From Eoetvoesiella caeni (lineage in GTDB: Bacteria; Pseudomonadota; Gammaproteobacteria; Burkholderiales; Burkholderiaceae_B): a stretch of DNA of 64,000 nt. A program made the translations under genes and the position numbers. Of this stretch, positions 22,426 to 31,657 are shown one piece after another (the first letter of the stretch is position 1; every line of letters begins with the position of its first letter). Under the pieces are notes generated by a model, which was given only the letters and a program-made list of their open reading frames with translations, searched no databases and was not told the DNA's origin. Where the stretch lies: contig NZ_QNRQ01000002.1 of the NCBI RefSeq assembly GCF_003315175.1, forward strand, positions 124,001-188,000. The letters are read 5' to 3'.

Positions 22426-24740
22426 CATATACCGTGGCGGTGCGCACGCTATGCGAATTCACAGCCAAGCAGGGCGACCTGGACCTGCGCTTTACTCCCA
22501 CGCCGACTGCCCAGGAAGGCATCGCGGGCCACGCTGTCGTGGCTTCGCGCCGCGGCGCGGGCTATGAGTCGGAGATCAGCCTGGCGGGCGAGTTTCAGCA
22601 GCTTATGGTTCGTGGCCGCGCCGACGGCTGGGACCCGGCCCAGAACCAGCTTGAAGAAATCAAGACGTTTCGCGGCGACCTGGCGCGGATGCCGGCCAAT
22701 CATCGTCATTTGCATTGGGCGCAGGTCAAGGTCTACGGCCATCTGCTTTGCCAGCAACGGGGCTTGCCCGAACTAAGGCTGGCACTGATTTATTTCGACA
22801 TCGTCGGCCAGCGGGAAACCGTAATAAGCGAAGTGCATGGCGCCGCGGCGCTGAAGCAGGAATTCGAAGACCGCTGCCGGCGGTTTCTGGACTGGGCGGA
22901 CCAGGAGCTTGCCCATCGCCAAAGCCGCGACCGCGCGCTGGAAGGCCTGCGCTTTCCGCATGCGGAGTTCCGCAGCGGCCAGCGGCCCCTGGCCGAAGCC
23001 GTATACAAGGCGGCGCGCGGCGGCCGCTGCCTGGCGGCGCAGGCGCCCACAGGCATAGGCAAGACCATAGGCACGCTGTTTCCGCTGCTTAAGGCCGCCC
23101 CGGCCGCCAAACTGGACAAGCTGTTCTTTCTTACGGCAAAGACATCGGGCCGCAGCGTTGCACTGAACGCCCTGACGCAAATACGCGGCATGGATTCGAG
23201 CATGCCGCTGCGCGTTATCGAACTGGTGGCACGCGACAAGGCCTGCGAACATCCGGACAAGGCCTGCCATGGCGAATCCTGCCCTTTGGCCAACGGCTTC
23301 TACGACCGCTTGCCGCAAGCGCGGCAAGCCGCGCTGGACGGCAAACTTCTGGACAAGCAGGCGCTGCGGCGCGTTGCGGCCGAACATCAAGTATGCCCTT
23401 ACTATCTGGGCCACGAGCTGGTGCGCTGGTGCGATGTGGCGGTGGGCGACTTCAATTACTACTTCGACTCCAGCGCCATGCTGCATGGACTGACCGTCGC
23501 CAACCAGTGGCGGGTCGGCGTGCTGGTCGACGAAGCGCACAACCTGCTTGATCGCGCCCGCAAGATGTATACGGCCGAACTTGAGCGGAATGCCTTTACG
23601 GCGCTGCGCCATTCAGCGCCGGGCTTTTTGAAGAAATCCCTGGACGGCGTCAACCGCTGCTGGAACGAACTGCTGAAGAACCAAAGAGCTGCGTACGAAG
23701 CCTATGACAGCGCGCCGGCAAAACTTATCGCCGCGCTACAGCGCGCGGTCGCGGCCATCATCGAATTCCAGACCGAAAATCCAACGCACGTCGATAGCCT
23801 GTTGCAGCGCTTTTATTTCGACGCTCTGCATTTCCTGCATATTGCCGAGCTGTTCGGCAGCCACTCCTTGTTCGACATTACCGTGCCGCAACTTGGCGCC
23901 GGCCCTTCCCGCAAGGCGTCGACGCTGTGCCTGCGCAACGTCATCCCCGCGCCGTTTCTTGCGCCGCGGATCAGCGCCGCGCATTCCATGACCTTGTTCT
24001 CGGCCACGCTGACGCCATCGCATTTCTACAGCGACACGCTGGGCCTGCCGGCCGACAGTGCCTGGATAGATGTGGAATCGCCCTTCAAGCCCGACCAGCT
24101 TACCGTGCAGGTGGCGCGCCGCATTTCCACCCGGTACCAACACCGCGAAGCATCGCTGCAACCCATGACCGACCTGATGGCGGTGCAATACAACAGGCAG
24201 CCAGGCAATTATCTGGTCTTTCTTAGCAGCTTCGACTACCTGCGGCAATTGGCCTCTCTGTTCCAAAGCCGTCATCCAGAAATACCCATATGGGAACAGT
24301 CGCGGCAAATGGACGAAGCCGAGCGCGAGGCCTTTTTGCAGCGCTTCACGCAAGCCGGCCGCGGCTTTGGGTTTGCGGTGCTGGGCGGCGCCTTTGCCGA
24401 AGGCATCGACCTGCCAGGGCAAAGGCTGATAGGCGCCTTTATCGCTACCCTGGGCCTGCCGCAAATCAATCCCGCCAACGAGCAGATCCGGCAGCGCATG
24501 GACACTGCTTTCGGCGGCGGCTACGAATACGCCTACCTGTACCCCGGCATACGCAAAGTCGTACAAGCCGCCGGCCGCGTGATCCGCAGCCAGGACGACC
24601 GGGGCGTGGTGTACCTGATGGACGACCGCTACAACCGCCCGCAAGTGCGCAAGCTGCTGCCCAAATGGTGGCCGGTGGATTGCTTGGAAGAGCCTGTGGC
24701 GGCCTATACCGCCATGCCCTTCAGCGAACAGCCACTATGA
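22422..24740 (+). CDS. DinG/XPD-family DNA helicase with N-terminal PD-(D/E)XK-like domain
   Basis: A 772-residue superfamily 2 helicase. Walker A is APTGIGKT (about 209-216), Walker B/DEAH is VLVDEAHNLL (about 367-376) and motif VI is QAAGRVIRSQDDRG (about 715-728). Between motifs I and II, cysteines in CEHPDKACHGESC and a later CPYYLG (about 270-325) form the four ligands of an iron-sulfur cluster, as in DinG and XPD. The first 200 residues resemble a PD-(D/E)XK fold, with GRADGWDPAQNQLEEIKTF (about 63-81) giving D...ExK. ATG 22422 overlaps the FAN1 stop (ATGA); upstream in-frame starts lie inside FAN1. Adjacent FAN1 and helicase genes are known in other proteobacteria. The gene's end overlaps the convergent tam by 20 bases. 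Confidence 0.87.
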   Translation: MTYTVAVRTLCEFTAKQGDLDLRFTPTPTAQEGIAGHAVVASRRGAGYESEISLAGEFQQLMVRGRADGWDPAQNQLEEIKTFRGDLARMPANHRHLHWAQVKVYGHLLCQQRGLPELRLALIYFDIVGQRETVISEVHGAAALKQEFEDRCRRFLDWADQELAHRQSRDRALEGLRFPHAEFRSGQRPLAEAVYKAARGGRCLAAQAPTGIGKTIGTLFPLLKAAPAAKLDKLFFLTAKTSGRSVALNALTQIRGMDSSMPLRVIELVARDKACEHPDKACHGESCPLANGFYDRLPQARQAALDGKLLDKQALRRVAAEHQVCPYYLGHELVRWCDVAVGDFNYYFDSSAMLHGLTVANQWRVGVLVDEAHNLLDRARKMYTAELERNAFTALRHSAPGFLKKSLDGVNRCWNELLKNQRAAYEAYDSAPAKLIAALQRAVAAIIEFQTENPTHVDSLLQRFYFDALHFLHIAELFGSHSLFDITVPQLGAGPSRKASTLCLRNVIPAPFLAPRISAAHSMTLFSATLTPSHFYSDTLGLPADSAWIDVESPFKPDQLTVQVARRISTRYQHREASLQPMTDLMAVQYNRQPGNYLVFLSSFDYLRQLASLFQSRHPEIPIWEQSRQMDEAEREAFLQRFTQAGRGFGFAVLGGAFAEGIDLPGQRLIGAFIATLGLPQINPANEQIRQRMDTAFGGGYEYAYLYPGIRKVVQAAGRVIRSQDDRGVVYLMDDRYNRPQVRKLLPKWWPVDCLEEPVAAYTAMPFSEQPL

Positions 24741-25482
24741 ATAGCCGCGGAAACGGCAGCAGGACGGTGCCGTCGGCCAGTGCGGGATAGGCTCGGGTAA
24801 TGGCGGCCAGATAGCGGTCAAGGAACTTCGCCTTTTCAGTGTCGTTCAACGGCGCCAGGTAGGGGCGCAGGGCGGAGCCTTTGAACCATTCGACCACTGC
24901 CGCCGGGCCGGGCAGCGGATGAAAATAAGTCGTGCGCCAGACATCGACCATGCCGCAATGCGGCCGTAGAAGCTCGTAATAGAAACCGGCGCTGTGCCGC
25001 TCGGGATGCCGGACGGTGCCGATTTTTGCAGCCCACGGCCCATTCAATGCCGTTTCGCGGGCCAGTATGTGCGCCGGCTCTTGCAGGTTGTCGGGCGTTT
25101 GCACGGCAAAGCTGCCACCCCCAGCCAGCTTGCCGGCCAGGCGCGGATAAAGCACGGCATGGTCGGGCAGCCATTGCAGCGAGGCGTTGGCCAGGATGAC
25201 ATCGAATTGTTTATCAGGATTCCAGGCGTCAATGTTCGCCAGTTCAAAGTCGATGCCAGGCAGCCGCTTGCGGGCCGCGGCCAACATGTCGTCCGAATTG
25301 TCGACGCCCGTAACGGTAGCGTCCGGAAAGCGCTGAAGCAGGACTTCGGTAGAGTTGCCGGGACCGCAGCCCAGGTCGACGGCAACACGCACCCGGCGTG
25401 TGGGGATGGCCGCCACCAGGTCCCGTACAGGGCGCGTGCGTTGGTTTTCAAACATGGAATACTGCTTGGCCGACCAGGTCAT
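24721..25482 (-). CDS. tam: Trans-aconitate 2-methyltransferase
   Basis: A 253-residue class I SAM-dependent methyltransferase. It matches Tam, which methylates trans-aconitate to relieve inhibition of aconitase. The SAM site is VDLGCGPGNSTEVL (about 33-46), followed by GVDNSDDML (about 57-65) and the Tam-like NASLQWLPDH (about 97-106). The N-terminal MTWSAKQYSMFENQRTRP is characteristic of the family. ATG 25482 has AAGG about 7 bases upstream; a longer reading from 25740 runs through sequence without coding character. The 3' end overlaps the convergent helicase gene. Confidence 0.88.
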   Translation of the reverse strand: MTWSAKQYSMFENQRTRPVRDLVAAIPTRRVRVAVDLGCGPGNSTEVLLQRFPDATVTGVDNSDDMLAAARKRLPGIDFELANIDAWNPDKQFDVILANASLQWLPDHAVLYPRLAGKLAGGGSFAVQTPDNLQEPAHILARETALNGPWAAKIGTVRHPERHSAGFYYELLRPHCGMVDVWRTTYFHPLPGPAAVVEWFKGSALRPYLAPLNDTEKAKFLDRYLAAITRAYPALADGTVLLPFPRLFIVAVR

Positions 25483-25698
25483 TACACAGCCTTCGGTTTT
25501 TATTCTGTTGCGCTGTAGCGTAAATCTCGGTGACGAAGATTGCAATACGATGCCGCGCCATTGCGCTGTTGCCTGAACCTGAATTGACGCATCGCGCGTC
25601 CACATTTCAAGCCGCATGGCCTTATATATGAAGGCGTAACCGATTTCACGCCTTGCGCGATCTAGCGGTGTGCCGCATTCACGCGTAAACTTGCCGGC

Positions 25699-26319
25699 AT
25701 GTTGCGCATCGAAAATCTCACCAAAAGCTACGGCGACCACCCGGTATTCCAGGGACTGACCTACACATTCATGCCTGGGTGCATGGCGCTATGCGAAGAA
25801 GGCAGCACCGGCAAGTCCAGCTTGCTGAGCATTATTGCGGGCGTCATCGCGCCCAATGCGGGAGACGTCTGGATCGACGGGCACTCGCTGGCCAAAGCGC
25901 CGCGGCAGGCCAAGGCGCGCCTGGCCTATGTGCCAGACAATTGTCTGGCATTTCCTACGCAGACGGGGCGCGGCTTGCTGGAGCAAACCGCCCTGGAAAA
26001 GAGCACCACGGTCACCGATAGCGTGCTCGACCTGGCATACCGGCTAGGGCTGGAACCGCATCTGGACAAGCGCTTCGAACAGATGTCCACCGGAACGCGC
26101 CGCAAAGTATTCCTGGCGGCCGCCGCCTTGGGCGACCCGGCCGTCGTCATCGCGGACGGACCTGACAAGGGCCTGGATGCGGGTGCCTGCGCCGTATTGG
26201 CCGAACAGTTCAAAGCCTGGTCGCGAGACCGCGTCGTACTGTTCGCCAGCCACGATCCCGAACTGGTGCAGGCCTGCGGCGCCAGCGCCATCAAGGTGGC
26301 CGACCTGCGCCAGCGCTAG
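25699..26319 (+). CDS. Orphan ABC-type ATPase with degenerate catalytic motifs
   Basis: A 206-residue ABC ATP-binding domain of the CcmA/short exporter type. Walker A reads CEEGSTGKSS (about 31-40; the first glycine of GxxxxGKS is replaced). The signature region is MSTGTRRKVF (about 127-136) instead of LSGGQ, and the Walker B region VVIADGPDKGLD (about 150-161) has glycine in place of the catalytic glutamate. A switch histidine (FASHDPEL) is retained. No permease or binding protein gene is adjacent. It may bind nucleotide without fast hydrolysis, may be regulatory, or may be a decaying gene. It is divergent from tam, with 216 bases between the starts. Confidence 0.7.
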   Translation: MLRIENLTKSYGDHPVFQGLTYTFMPGCMALCEEGSTGKSSLLSIIAGVIAPNAGDVWIDGHSLAKAPRQAKARLAYVPDNCLAFPTQTGRGLLEQTALEKSTTVTDSVLDLAYRLGLEPHLDKRFEQMSTGTRRKVFLAAAALGDPAVVIADGPDKGLDAGACAVLAEQFKAWSRDRVVLFASHDPELVQACGASAIKVADLRQR

Positions 26320-26691
26320 GCACGACGTCGCCGCCTTTGCCCTATCGGCCCTATGCTCGGCCAATAGCTGCCATGCGCCGGGCTCCAGCCAAGTTGCGTT
26401 TGCGCTAGACGCCAGTTTTGAGACGGACATTTGGCGTACGTGTCTGCACTTTCCGACCGCAGCACCAGCCCCTACCGTGGCCTTGCCCATAATTTGGCAT
26501 GCGATTCGTTTGTGTGGTTTGCATCCGAGTCCATTAACCTTATCATGTTGCAATCCAGCGGCAACAGGAAATTGTCTGAATGGCAATGATTCATCGATTT
26601 GCGCGGTTGCAGCCTGAAGTCTAACAAATTATAGCGATGTATAGCATAATAAAGCTATACTATGCTATACATTAGTAGAAATAGGTATATT
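26320..26691. other. AT-rich intergenic region with inverted repeat
   Basis: The first 270 bases of this 372-bp gap hold nothing recognisable and may be decayed sequence. Near its end, GTATAGCATA (26639-26648) and TATGCTATAC (26661-26670) form a perfect 10-bp inverted repeat with a 12-base spacer. The spacer contains TATACT at 26656-26661, a good -10 element. Transcription would start near 26668, 24 bases before the GTG of the following gene. The repeat is a likely operator or foreign promoter signal. Confidence 0.5.
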
Positions 26692-27867
26692 GTGGATCCT
26701 GTACGTAACCCTTTTGCTCCTGGTGCAGGTAGTAACCCGCCCGAACTCGCTGGACGGCACGCCATTATCGAGGATGCGCGTGTCGCGATTGAGCGTGCGT
26801 TGCTTTGCAAACCCAGCCGTTCTCAAATGTTTCTGGGCCTACGTGGCGTAGGCAAGACCGTCCTTCTTAACACGGTCGAGAATATGGCCATGGACAGGGG
26901 CCATCTTACCTCCAGTATTGAGGCCCCTGAAAAAAAACCGCTGGGAGAACAACTACTACCACGGATACACCAAGTACTGCGCAAGCTGTCCATCATCGAA
27001 AACGCCAAAGCCAAAACGCACGACGCTATGCGCGCGTTAAGGTCATTTGCTTCTGTGTTCAAGTTGGAATATGGCGATATGGCAATTGCTGTGGACCCCG
27101 AAGTGGGGGTTGCAGATAGCGGCGACTTGGAGAACGATCTTCCCGAATTGTTCGTACGTGTCGGCGAAGCTGCCAAGGCTGCGGGAAAGGCTTGGACACT
27201 TCTAATCGATGAAGTTCAATACCTCAACGAGAAAGACCTGGCGGCTCTGATCGTATCACTGCACAAGATTACTCAAAAAGAGCTGCCAGTCCTCTTCTTT
27301 GGAGCCGGATTACCACAGGTTGCAGCCTTGTCAGGAGACGCAAAATCGTATGCAGAAAGATTGTTCCACTACCCGGAAGTCGGCGCCCTTTCAGAGAAGG
27401 ATGCTAAAGCTGCCATCCGCCAACCCATATTGGACGAAGGGGCGAAGATAGACGATGATGCCTTGGCAGAAATCGTTTTAAAAACAAATGGCTATCCCTA
27501 TTTCCTACAGGAATGGGGGCATCAATCTTGGAATCTTGCGAGTGGTGACACGATTACTCTCAATGACACACAACAGGCGGAAAAGGAAACACTCGTGCGC
27601 TTGGATCAAGGTTTTTTTAAAGTACGCTTTGATCGCCTCACACCGAAAGAGCGCGAGTATGTGATCGCTATGGCAAAGCTGGGAAACGGTCCTTATCGTT
27701 CATCCGATATCGCCGATGCGCTCGGCGAAACCCCGCAAAGTCTTGGTCCGCGCCGTGCGCAAATTATCAGTAAGGGGATGGTTTATAGCCCCTCGCATGG
27801 AGATGTAGCATTCACCGTTCCGATGTTTAATGATTACTTGCTGCGCAATCTGGCTAACCTTGGCTAA
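26692..27867 (+). CDS. AAA-type ATPase with C-terminal winged helix
   Basis: A 391-residue P-loop ATPase. The N-terminal DPVRNPFAPGAGSNPPELAG is a lead-in typical of this ATPase family. Walker A is GLRGVGKT (about 50-57) and Walker B is LLIDEVQYL (about 169-177). The C-terminal 80 residues (LTPKEREYVIAMAKLGNGPY onward) look like a winged helix. GTG 26692 is preferred because family members begin at this MDP and the promoter lies just upstream; ATG 26662 would fall inside the promoter repeat. Its codon use is less GC-rich than its neighbours and it stands alone, so horizontal acquisition is likely. Relatives occur in genomic islands; the biological role is not known. Confidence 0.75.
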   Translation: MDPVRNPFAPGAGSNPPELAGRHAIIEDARVAIERALLCKPSRSQMFLGLRGVGKTVLLNTVENMAMDRGHLTSSIEAPEKKPLGEQLLPRIHQVLRKLSIIENAKAKTHDAMRALRSFASVFKLEYGDMAIAVDPEVGVADSGDLENDLPELFVRVGEAAKAAGKAWTLLIDEVQYLNEKDLAALIVSLHKITQKELPVLFFGAGLPQVAALSGDAKSYAERLFHYPEVGALSEKDAKAAIRQPILDEGAKIDDDALAEIVLKTNGYPYFLQEWGHQSWNLASGDTITLNDTQQAEKETLVRLDQGFFKVRFDRLTPKEREYVIAMAKLGNGPYRSSDIADALGETPQSLGPRRAQIISKGMVYSPSHGDVAFTVPMFNDYLLRNLANLG

Positions 27868-28032
27868 ACGGACGTTTTTGCTGAGGTCGCCCGGCACCGA
27901 CCAACCACGTACGGTCGACGCAGAGTGTCATTAGCACTAGCGTGGTCAACGGCAGATGTCGATGCCAGAAAGCATGCAGGCCGCCGTGCAGACAATCACA
28001 TCGCCGCAAGTCCGCCATCACCCGTTTGGCTT

Positions 28033-29229
28033 CTACACCCGCTCGAAAATCCCCGCTGCGCCCATGCCTGTACCCACGCACATGGTCAGCATGCCGTAGT
28101 CCAGCTTATGGCGCTGCATGGCATGGATTACCGTGGCGGCGCGGATGGCGCCGGTGGCGCCCAGGGGGTGGCCCAGGGCAATGGCCCCGCCTATGGGGTT
28201 GACGACTTCGGGATTCAAGCCAAGGTCGCGAATGACGGCCAGCGACTGCGCGGCGAAAGCTTCGTTCAGTTCTATCCAGCCCATCTGGTCCAGCTTCAGG
28301 CCGGCCAGCTCCAGGGCGTGGGGAATGGCAAATTTGGGACCGATGCCCATGATTTCGGGCGGCACGCCGCGCACGGCGAATGATACGAAGCGCGCCAGCG
28401 GTGTAAGGTTGTGCGTTTTAAGCGCGCGTTCGGACACGACCAGCAAGGCGCCGGCGCCATCGGACATTTGCGAGCTGTTGCCGGCGGTAACGCTGCCCTT
28501 GGCGGCAAATACAGGCCGCAGGCGGGCCAGCGCCTCGAGGCTGGTGTCGGCGCGCACGCCTTCGTCCAGCGCCAGGGTCTTGTGGGTTTCGACGATTTCG
28601 CCCGAGGCCAGGTCCGGCAAGCGCCGCACAATGTCGATAGGCAGGGTTTCGTCGTTGAACTCGCCCGCCTGCTGGCCTGCCAGGGCACGCTGGTGCGACT
28701 GCAAGGCGAAGGCATCCTGGTCTTCGCGCGAGACTTTCCATTGTTGGGCAACTTGCTCGGCGGTAATGCCCATGCCGTAGGCAATGCCGACGTTTTCGTC
28801 GCGCGCAAAGATAGAAGGGCTGAATGAAGTATTGACGCCCATCAGGGGAACCTGGCTCATGGATTCGGTGCCGCCCGCAAGAATGACGTCGGCCTCGCCC
28901 ACGCGGATGCGGTCGGCCGCCATAGCGATGGCGGTCAGGCCCGATGCGCAGAAGCGGTTGACAGTAACACCTGCCACGCTATTGGGCAGGCCCGCCAGCA
29001 GCACGCCGATGCGCGCCACGTTGAATCCCTGGGGGCCTTCAGGAATGGCGCAGCCGATGATGGCGTCTTCAATGGCGGCCGGGTCAAGGTTGGGCGCCTG
29101 CGCCAGCACGCCTTGAATGACGCGGGCCAGCAAGTCGTCGGGCCGCAAATGCAAGTAAGAGCCGCGCGGCGCCTTGCCTATGGGGCTGCGCGTGGCGGCC
29201 ACGATATACGCTTGTTGCAATGTGGTCAT
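28033..29229 (-). CDS. fadA: Acetyl-CoA C-acyltransferase (thiolase)
   Basis: A 398-residue thiolase catalysing CoA-dependent cleavage of 3-ketoacyl-CoA, the last step of beta-oxidation. The nucleophilic cysteine is in VNRFCASGLTAI (about 87-98), NEAFAAQ (about 350-356) carries the conserved histidine-region asparagine and glutamate, and the C-terminal CVGTGMGAAGIFE (about 385-397) holds the second active-site cysteine with GHPLGATGA before it. ATG 29229 is preceded by AAGGA; longer upstream frames lack coding character. It lies 10 bases downstream of the bifunctional dehydrogenase/hydratase, forming a fadB-fadA-type operon. The 165 bases between it and the AAA ATPase hold nothing I recognise. 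Confidence 0.93.
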   Translation of the reverse strand: MTTLQQAYIVAATRSPIGKAPRGSYLHLRPDDLLARVIQGVLAQAPNLDPAAIEDAIIGCAIPEGPQGFNVARIGVLLAGLPNSVAGVTVNRFCASGLTAIAMAADRIRVGEADVILAGGTESMSQVPLMGVNTSFSPSIFARDENVGIAYGMGITAEQVAQQWKVSREDQDAFALQSHQRALAGQQAGEFNDETLPIDIVRRLPDLASGEIVETHKTLALDEGVRADTSLEALARLRPVFAAKGSVTAGNSSQMSDGAGALLVVSERALKTHNLTPLARFVSFAVRGVPPEIMGIGPKFAIPHALELAGLKLDQMGWIELNEAFAAQSLAVIRDLGLNPEVVNPIGGAIALGHPLGATGAIRAATVIHAMQRHKLDYGMLTMCVGTGMGAAGIFERV

Positions 29230-29239
29230 GGCATGTCCT

Positions 29240-31657
29240 TTAGTTGCGCACCGGCTTGCCGGTTTTAACAAAACCCATGATGCGTTCCTGCGTCTTGGGG
29301 TCGGCCAGCAAACCCAGAAAAGCTTGCCGCTCGAGCGACAGCATCCATTCGTCGTCGACCAAAGAACCCGGGTCGACATCGCCGCCGCACATCACATAGG
29401 CCACTTTTTCGGCAACTGTAAAGTCGTGAGCGGAAATGAAACCGCCTACCTGCATATTGACCAGTTGCACCTTGAGCGTTGCAATGGCATCGCGCCCCGC
29501 CACCGGGAAAGCCTGTTGCAAGGGCGGGCGCCAGCCCGCCTGGGCCAGCATGGCGGCTTCGCGCACGGCAACATAAAGCAGCTCGTAGCGATTCATGACT
29601 ACCGTGTCCGAAGGCAGCATGTAGCCGATTTCGCGCGCGTCCAGCGCCGACTTGGAAACCTGCGCACTGGCAACGGCCAGCGCGAACTTCTTCAATAAAG
29701 CCAGCAAGGGGATGTCGGGGTTGGTTTCGCTTTGCAGTTCGGCCGCACGGCGCGCGCAATAGGCCAGGCCGCCCGAACCGGGCACCAGGCCAAGGCCTAC
29801 CTCGACCAAGCCCATGTAGGTCTCGAAATGCGCCACCCGTTTGGCGCAATGGACAGCCAATTCGCAGCCGCCGCCCAAGGCCATACCGGCCAGCGCAGCG
29901 ACCACCGGCACCTGGGCATAGCGCACGCGCTGCACCATGTCCTGCATGGCGCGCTCGACCGGCTCGACCGCCTTGATGCCGCCCTGCGCAAACAGGGGCA
30001 GCATGGATTTAAGATCGGCCCCGGCCGAGAATGGTTCAGTCAATTGGCCAATGACCAGCGCCTTGAATGAGCCTTCGGCCACATCGACCGCATGCACAAT
30101 GCCTTGTATGACATCCGGCCCAAGAGTATGCATCTTGCTTTTGAACGAAAGCAGCAGCACGTCTTCGGGATGCGGCGCAGGCAGGGTAAAGGCCTTGACC
30201 GCCTCGTTTTCGAAGACGACGGTTTCGCTCAGCCCGGTCGCCTCGCCCACCAGGCGCGGCGCGGCAACCTGGCGCTGGTATACAGGCAGGCTGCTGCGCG
30301 GCTGGAAGGACTGCGTATGCGGGTTCCATGAGCCTTGGGCAGTGTGGACGCCCTGAGCTTCCCATACCGGCCCGCTGCTTGCCCAGTCGGGCAAAGGCGC
30401 GCTGGACAATGCGCGGCCGGCGGCGATGTCGTCGGCTACCCACTGCGCTACCTGGCGCCAGCCCGCCGCCTGCCACAATTCGAAAGGCCCTTGCGCATGG
30501 CCAAAGCCCCATACCATGGCCTGGTCGACTTGGCGCGCGTTGTCGGCAATGTCGGCCAAATGCACGGCCGCATAATGAAACGCGTCGCGCAAAACCGCCC
30601 AGACGAACTGGGCTTGCGGATGGCTGGATTCGCGCAAAGCCTGCAGCCGCTTGCCCGGGTCGCGCTCGGCCAGCAAGGCGGCGACCGCATCGTCGGCCTT
30701 GCCGTCGGCGGGCACGTAGCCGCCCTTGGCGGGATCGACGCGCAAGATGGCCTTGCCTTCTTTACGGTAGAAGCCCGCGCCGGCCTTCTGGCCCAGCGCG
30801 CCTTTTTCGATCAAGGCCGACACCACCGCCGGCAAGCCGAAGCTGGCGTGGAACGGATCGTCGGGCAGTTGGTCGCGCATGGTGGCAATGACATGCGCCA
30901 GGGTATCCAGGCCAACGACGTCCGCCGTACGGAAGGTGCCCGACTTGGCGCGGCCCAGACGGGTTCCGGTCAGGTCGTCGACCACATCGACTGGCAGGCT
31001 GGCCTTGGCCGCCTGTGCAAACACCGACAAGATGCCGAAAACGCCGATGCGGTTGCCGATGAAGTTGGGCGTATCCTTGGCTCGTACCACCCCTTTGCCC
31101 AATTGCGAAGTCAGGAAGGTTTCAAGCTGGCTGACCAGAGCCGGCGTGGTGTCGGCCGTGGGTATGAGTTCGACCAGCGGCATATAGCGCGGCGGGTTGA
31201 AAAAATGCACGCCGCTGAACCGGTGCCGCAAGGCCTCGGGCAGCGCCTGGGACAGCGCAGTGATGGACAAGCCCGAGGTATTGCTGGCAATAATGGCGCC
31301 CGGCTTGATGAACGGCGCAAGCTTCTTGTATAGGTCCAGCTTCCAGTCCATGCGCTCGGCAATGGCTTCGATGACGAGATCGCATTCGGCCAGGCGATGC
31401 ATGTCGTCTTCGTAGTTGGCCGGCGTAATGGCATCGGCCAGCCCCGGAGTACCCAGCGGCGCGGGATTCATTTTTTGCAAGCCGGCAATGGCCCGCTTGG
31501 CGATGGCGCTTTTATCACCCTCTTTGGCGGGCAGGTCGAACAGCACCACCGGCACGCCTGCGTTGACGCAATGCGCAGCTATCTGCGCCCCCATGACCCC
31601 GGCCCCGCATACGGCCACCTTGCCGATATGCCGTTGACCCGACTGACTTGCTTGCAT
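29240..31657 (-). CDS. 3-hydroxyacyl-CoA dehydrogenase/enoyl-CoA hydratase
   Basis: An 805-residue bifunctional beta-oxidation enzyme with the dehydrogenase at the N-terminus and the crotonase domain at the C-terminus, the reverse of E. coli FadB. The NAD motif is VAVCGAGVMGAQIAAH (about 13-28), and the catalytic histidine region is FSGVHFFNPPRYMPLVE (about 142-158). The crotonase part has the oxyanion-hole segments FSAGADLKSM (about 521-530) and MALGGGCELAVH (about 567-578), and GLVEVGLGLVPGSGG (about 591-605) with a catalytic glutamate. It is the first gene of a two-gene operon with the thiolase. The 231-bp region upstream should carry the promoter. Confidence 0.92.
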   Translation of the reverse strand: MQASQSGQRHIGKVAVCGAGVMGAQIAAHCVNAGVPVVLFDLPAKEGDKSAIAKRAIAGLQKMNPAPLGTPGLADAITPANYEDDMHRLAECDLVIEAIAERMDWKLDLYKKLAPFIKPGAIIASNTSGLSITALSQALPEALRHRFSGVHFFNPPRYMPLVELIPTADTTPALVSQLETFLTSQLGKGVVRAKDTPNFIGNRIGVFGILSVFAQAAKASLPVDVVDDLTGTRLGRAKSGTFRTADVVGLDTLAHVIATMRDQLPDDPFHASFGLPAVVSALIEKGALGQKAGAGFYRKEGKAILRVDPAKGGYVPADGKADDAVAALLAERDPGKRLQALRESSHPQAQFVWAVLRDAFHYAAVHLADIADNARQVDQAMVWGFGHAQGPFELWQAAGWRQVAQWVADDIAAGRALSSAPLPDWASSGPVWEAQGVHTAQGSWNPHTQSFQPRSSLPVYQRQVAAPRLVGEATGLSETVVFENEAVKAFTLPAPHPEDVLLLSFKSKMHTLGPDVIQGIVHAVDVAEGSFKALVIGQLTEPFSAGADLKSMLPLFAQGGIKAVEPVERAMQDMVQRVRYAQVPVVAALAGMALGGGCELAVHCAKRVAHFETYMGLVEVGLGLVPGSGGLAYCARRAAELQSETNPDIPLLALLKKFALAVASAQVSKSALDAREIGYMLPSDTVVMNRYELLYVAVREAAMLAQAGWRPPLQQAFPVAGRDAIATLKVQLVNMQVGGFISAHDFTVAEKVAYVMCGGDVDPGSLVDDEWMLSLERQAFLGLLADPKTQERIMGFVKTGKPVRN

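Noticed and set aside
26320-26638. Possible decayed gene on the minus strand after the orphan ABC ATPase
   Set aside because: The frame extends antisense into the ATPase gene and shows no recognisable domain.
27868-28032. 165-bp segment between the AAA ATPase and the thiolase, with an open minus-strand frame
   Set aside because: The translated frame resembles no family I know, and there is no inverted-repeat end or target duplication, so I do not call an insertion-sequence remnant.
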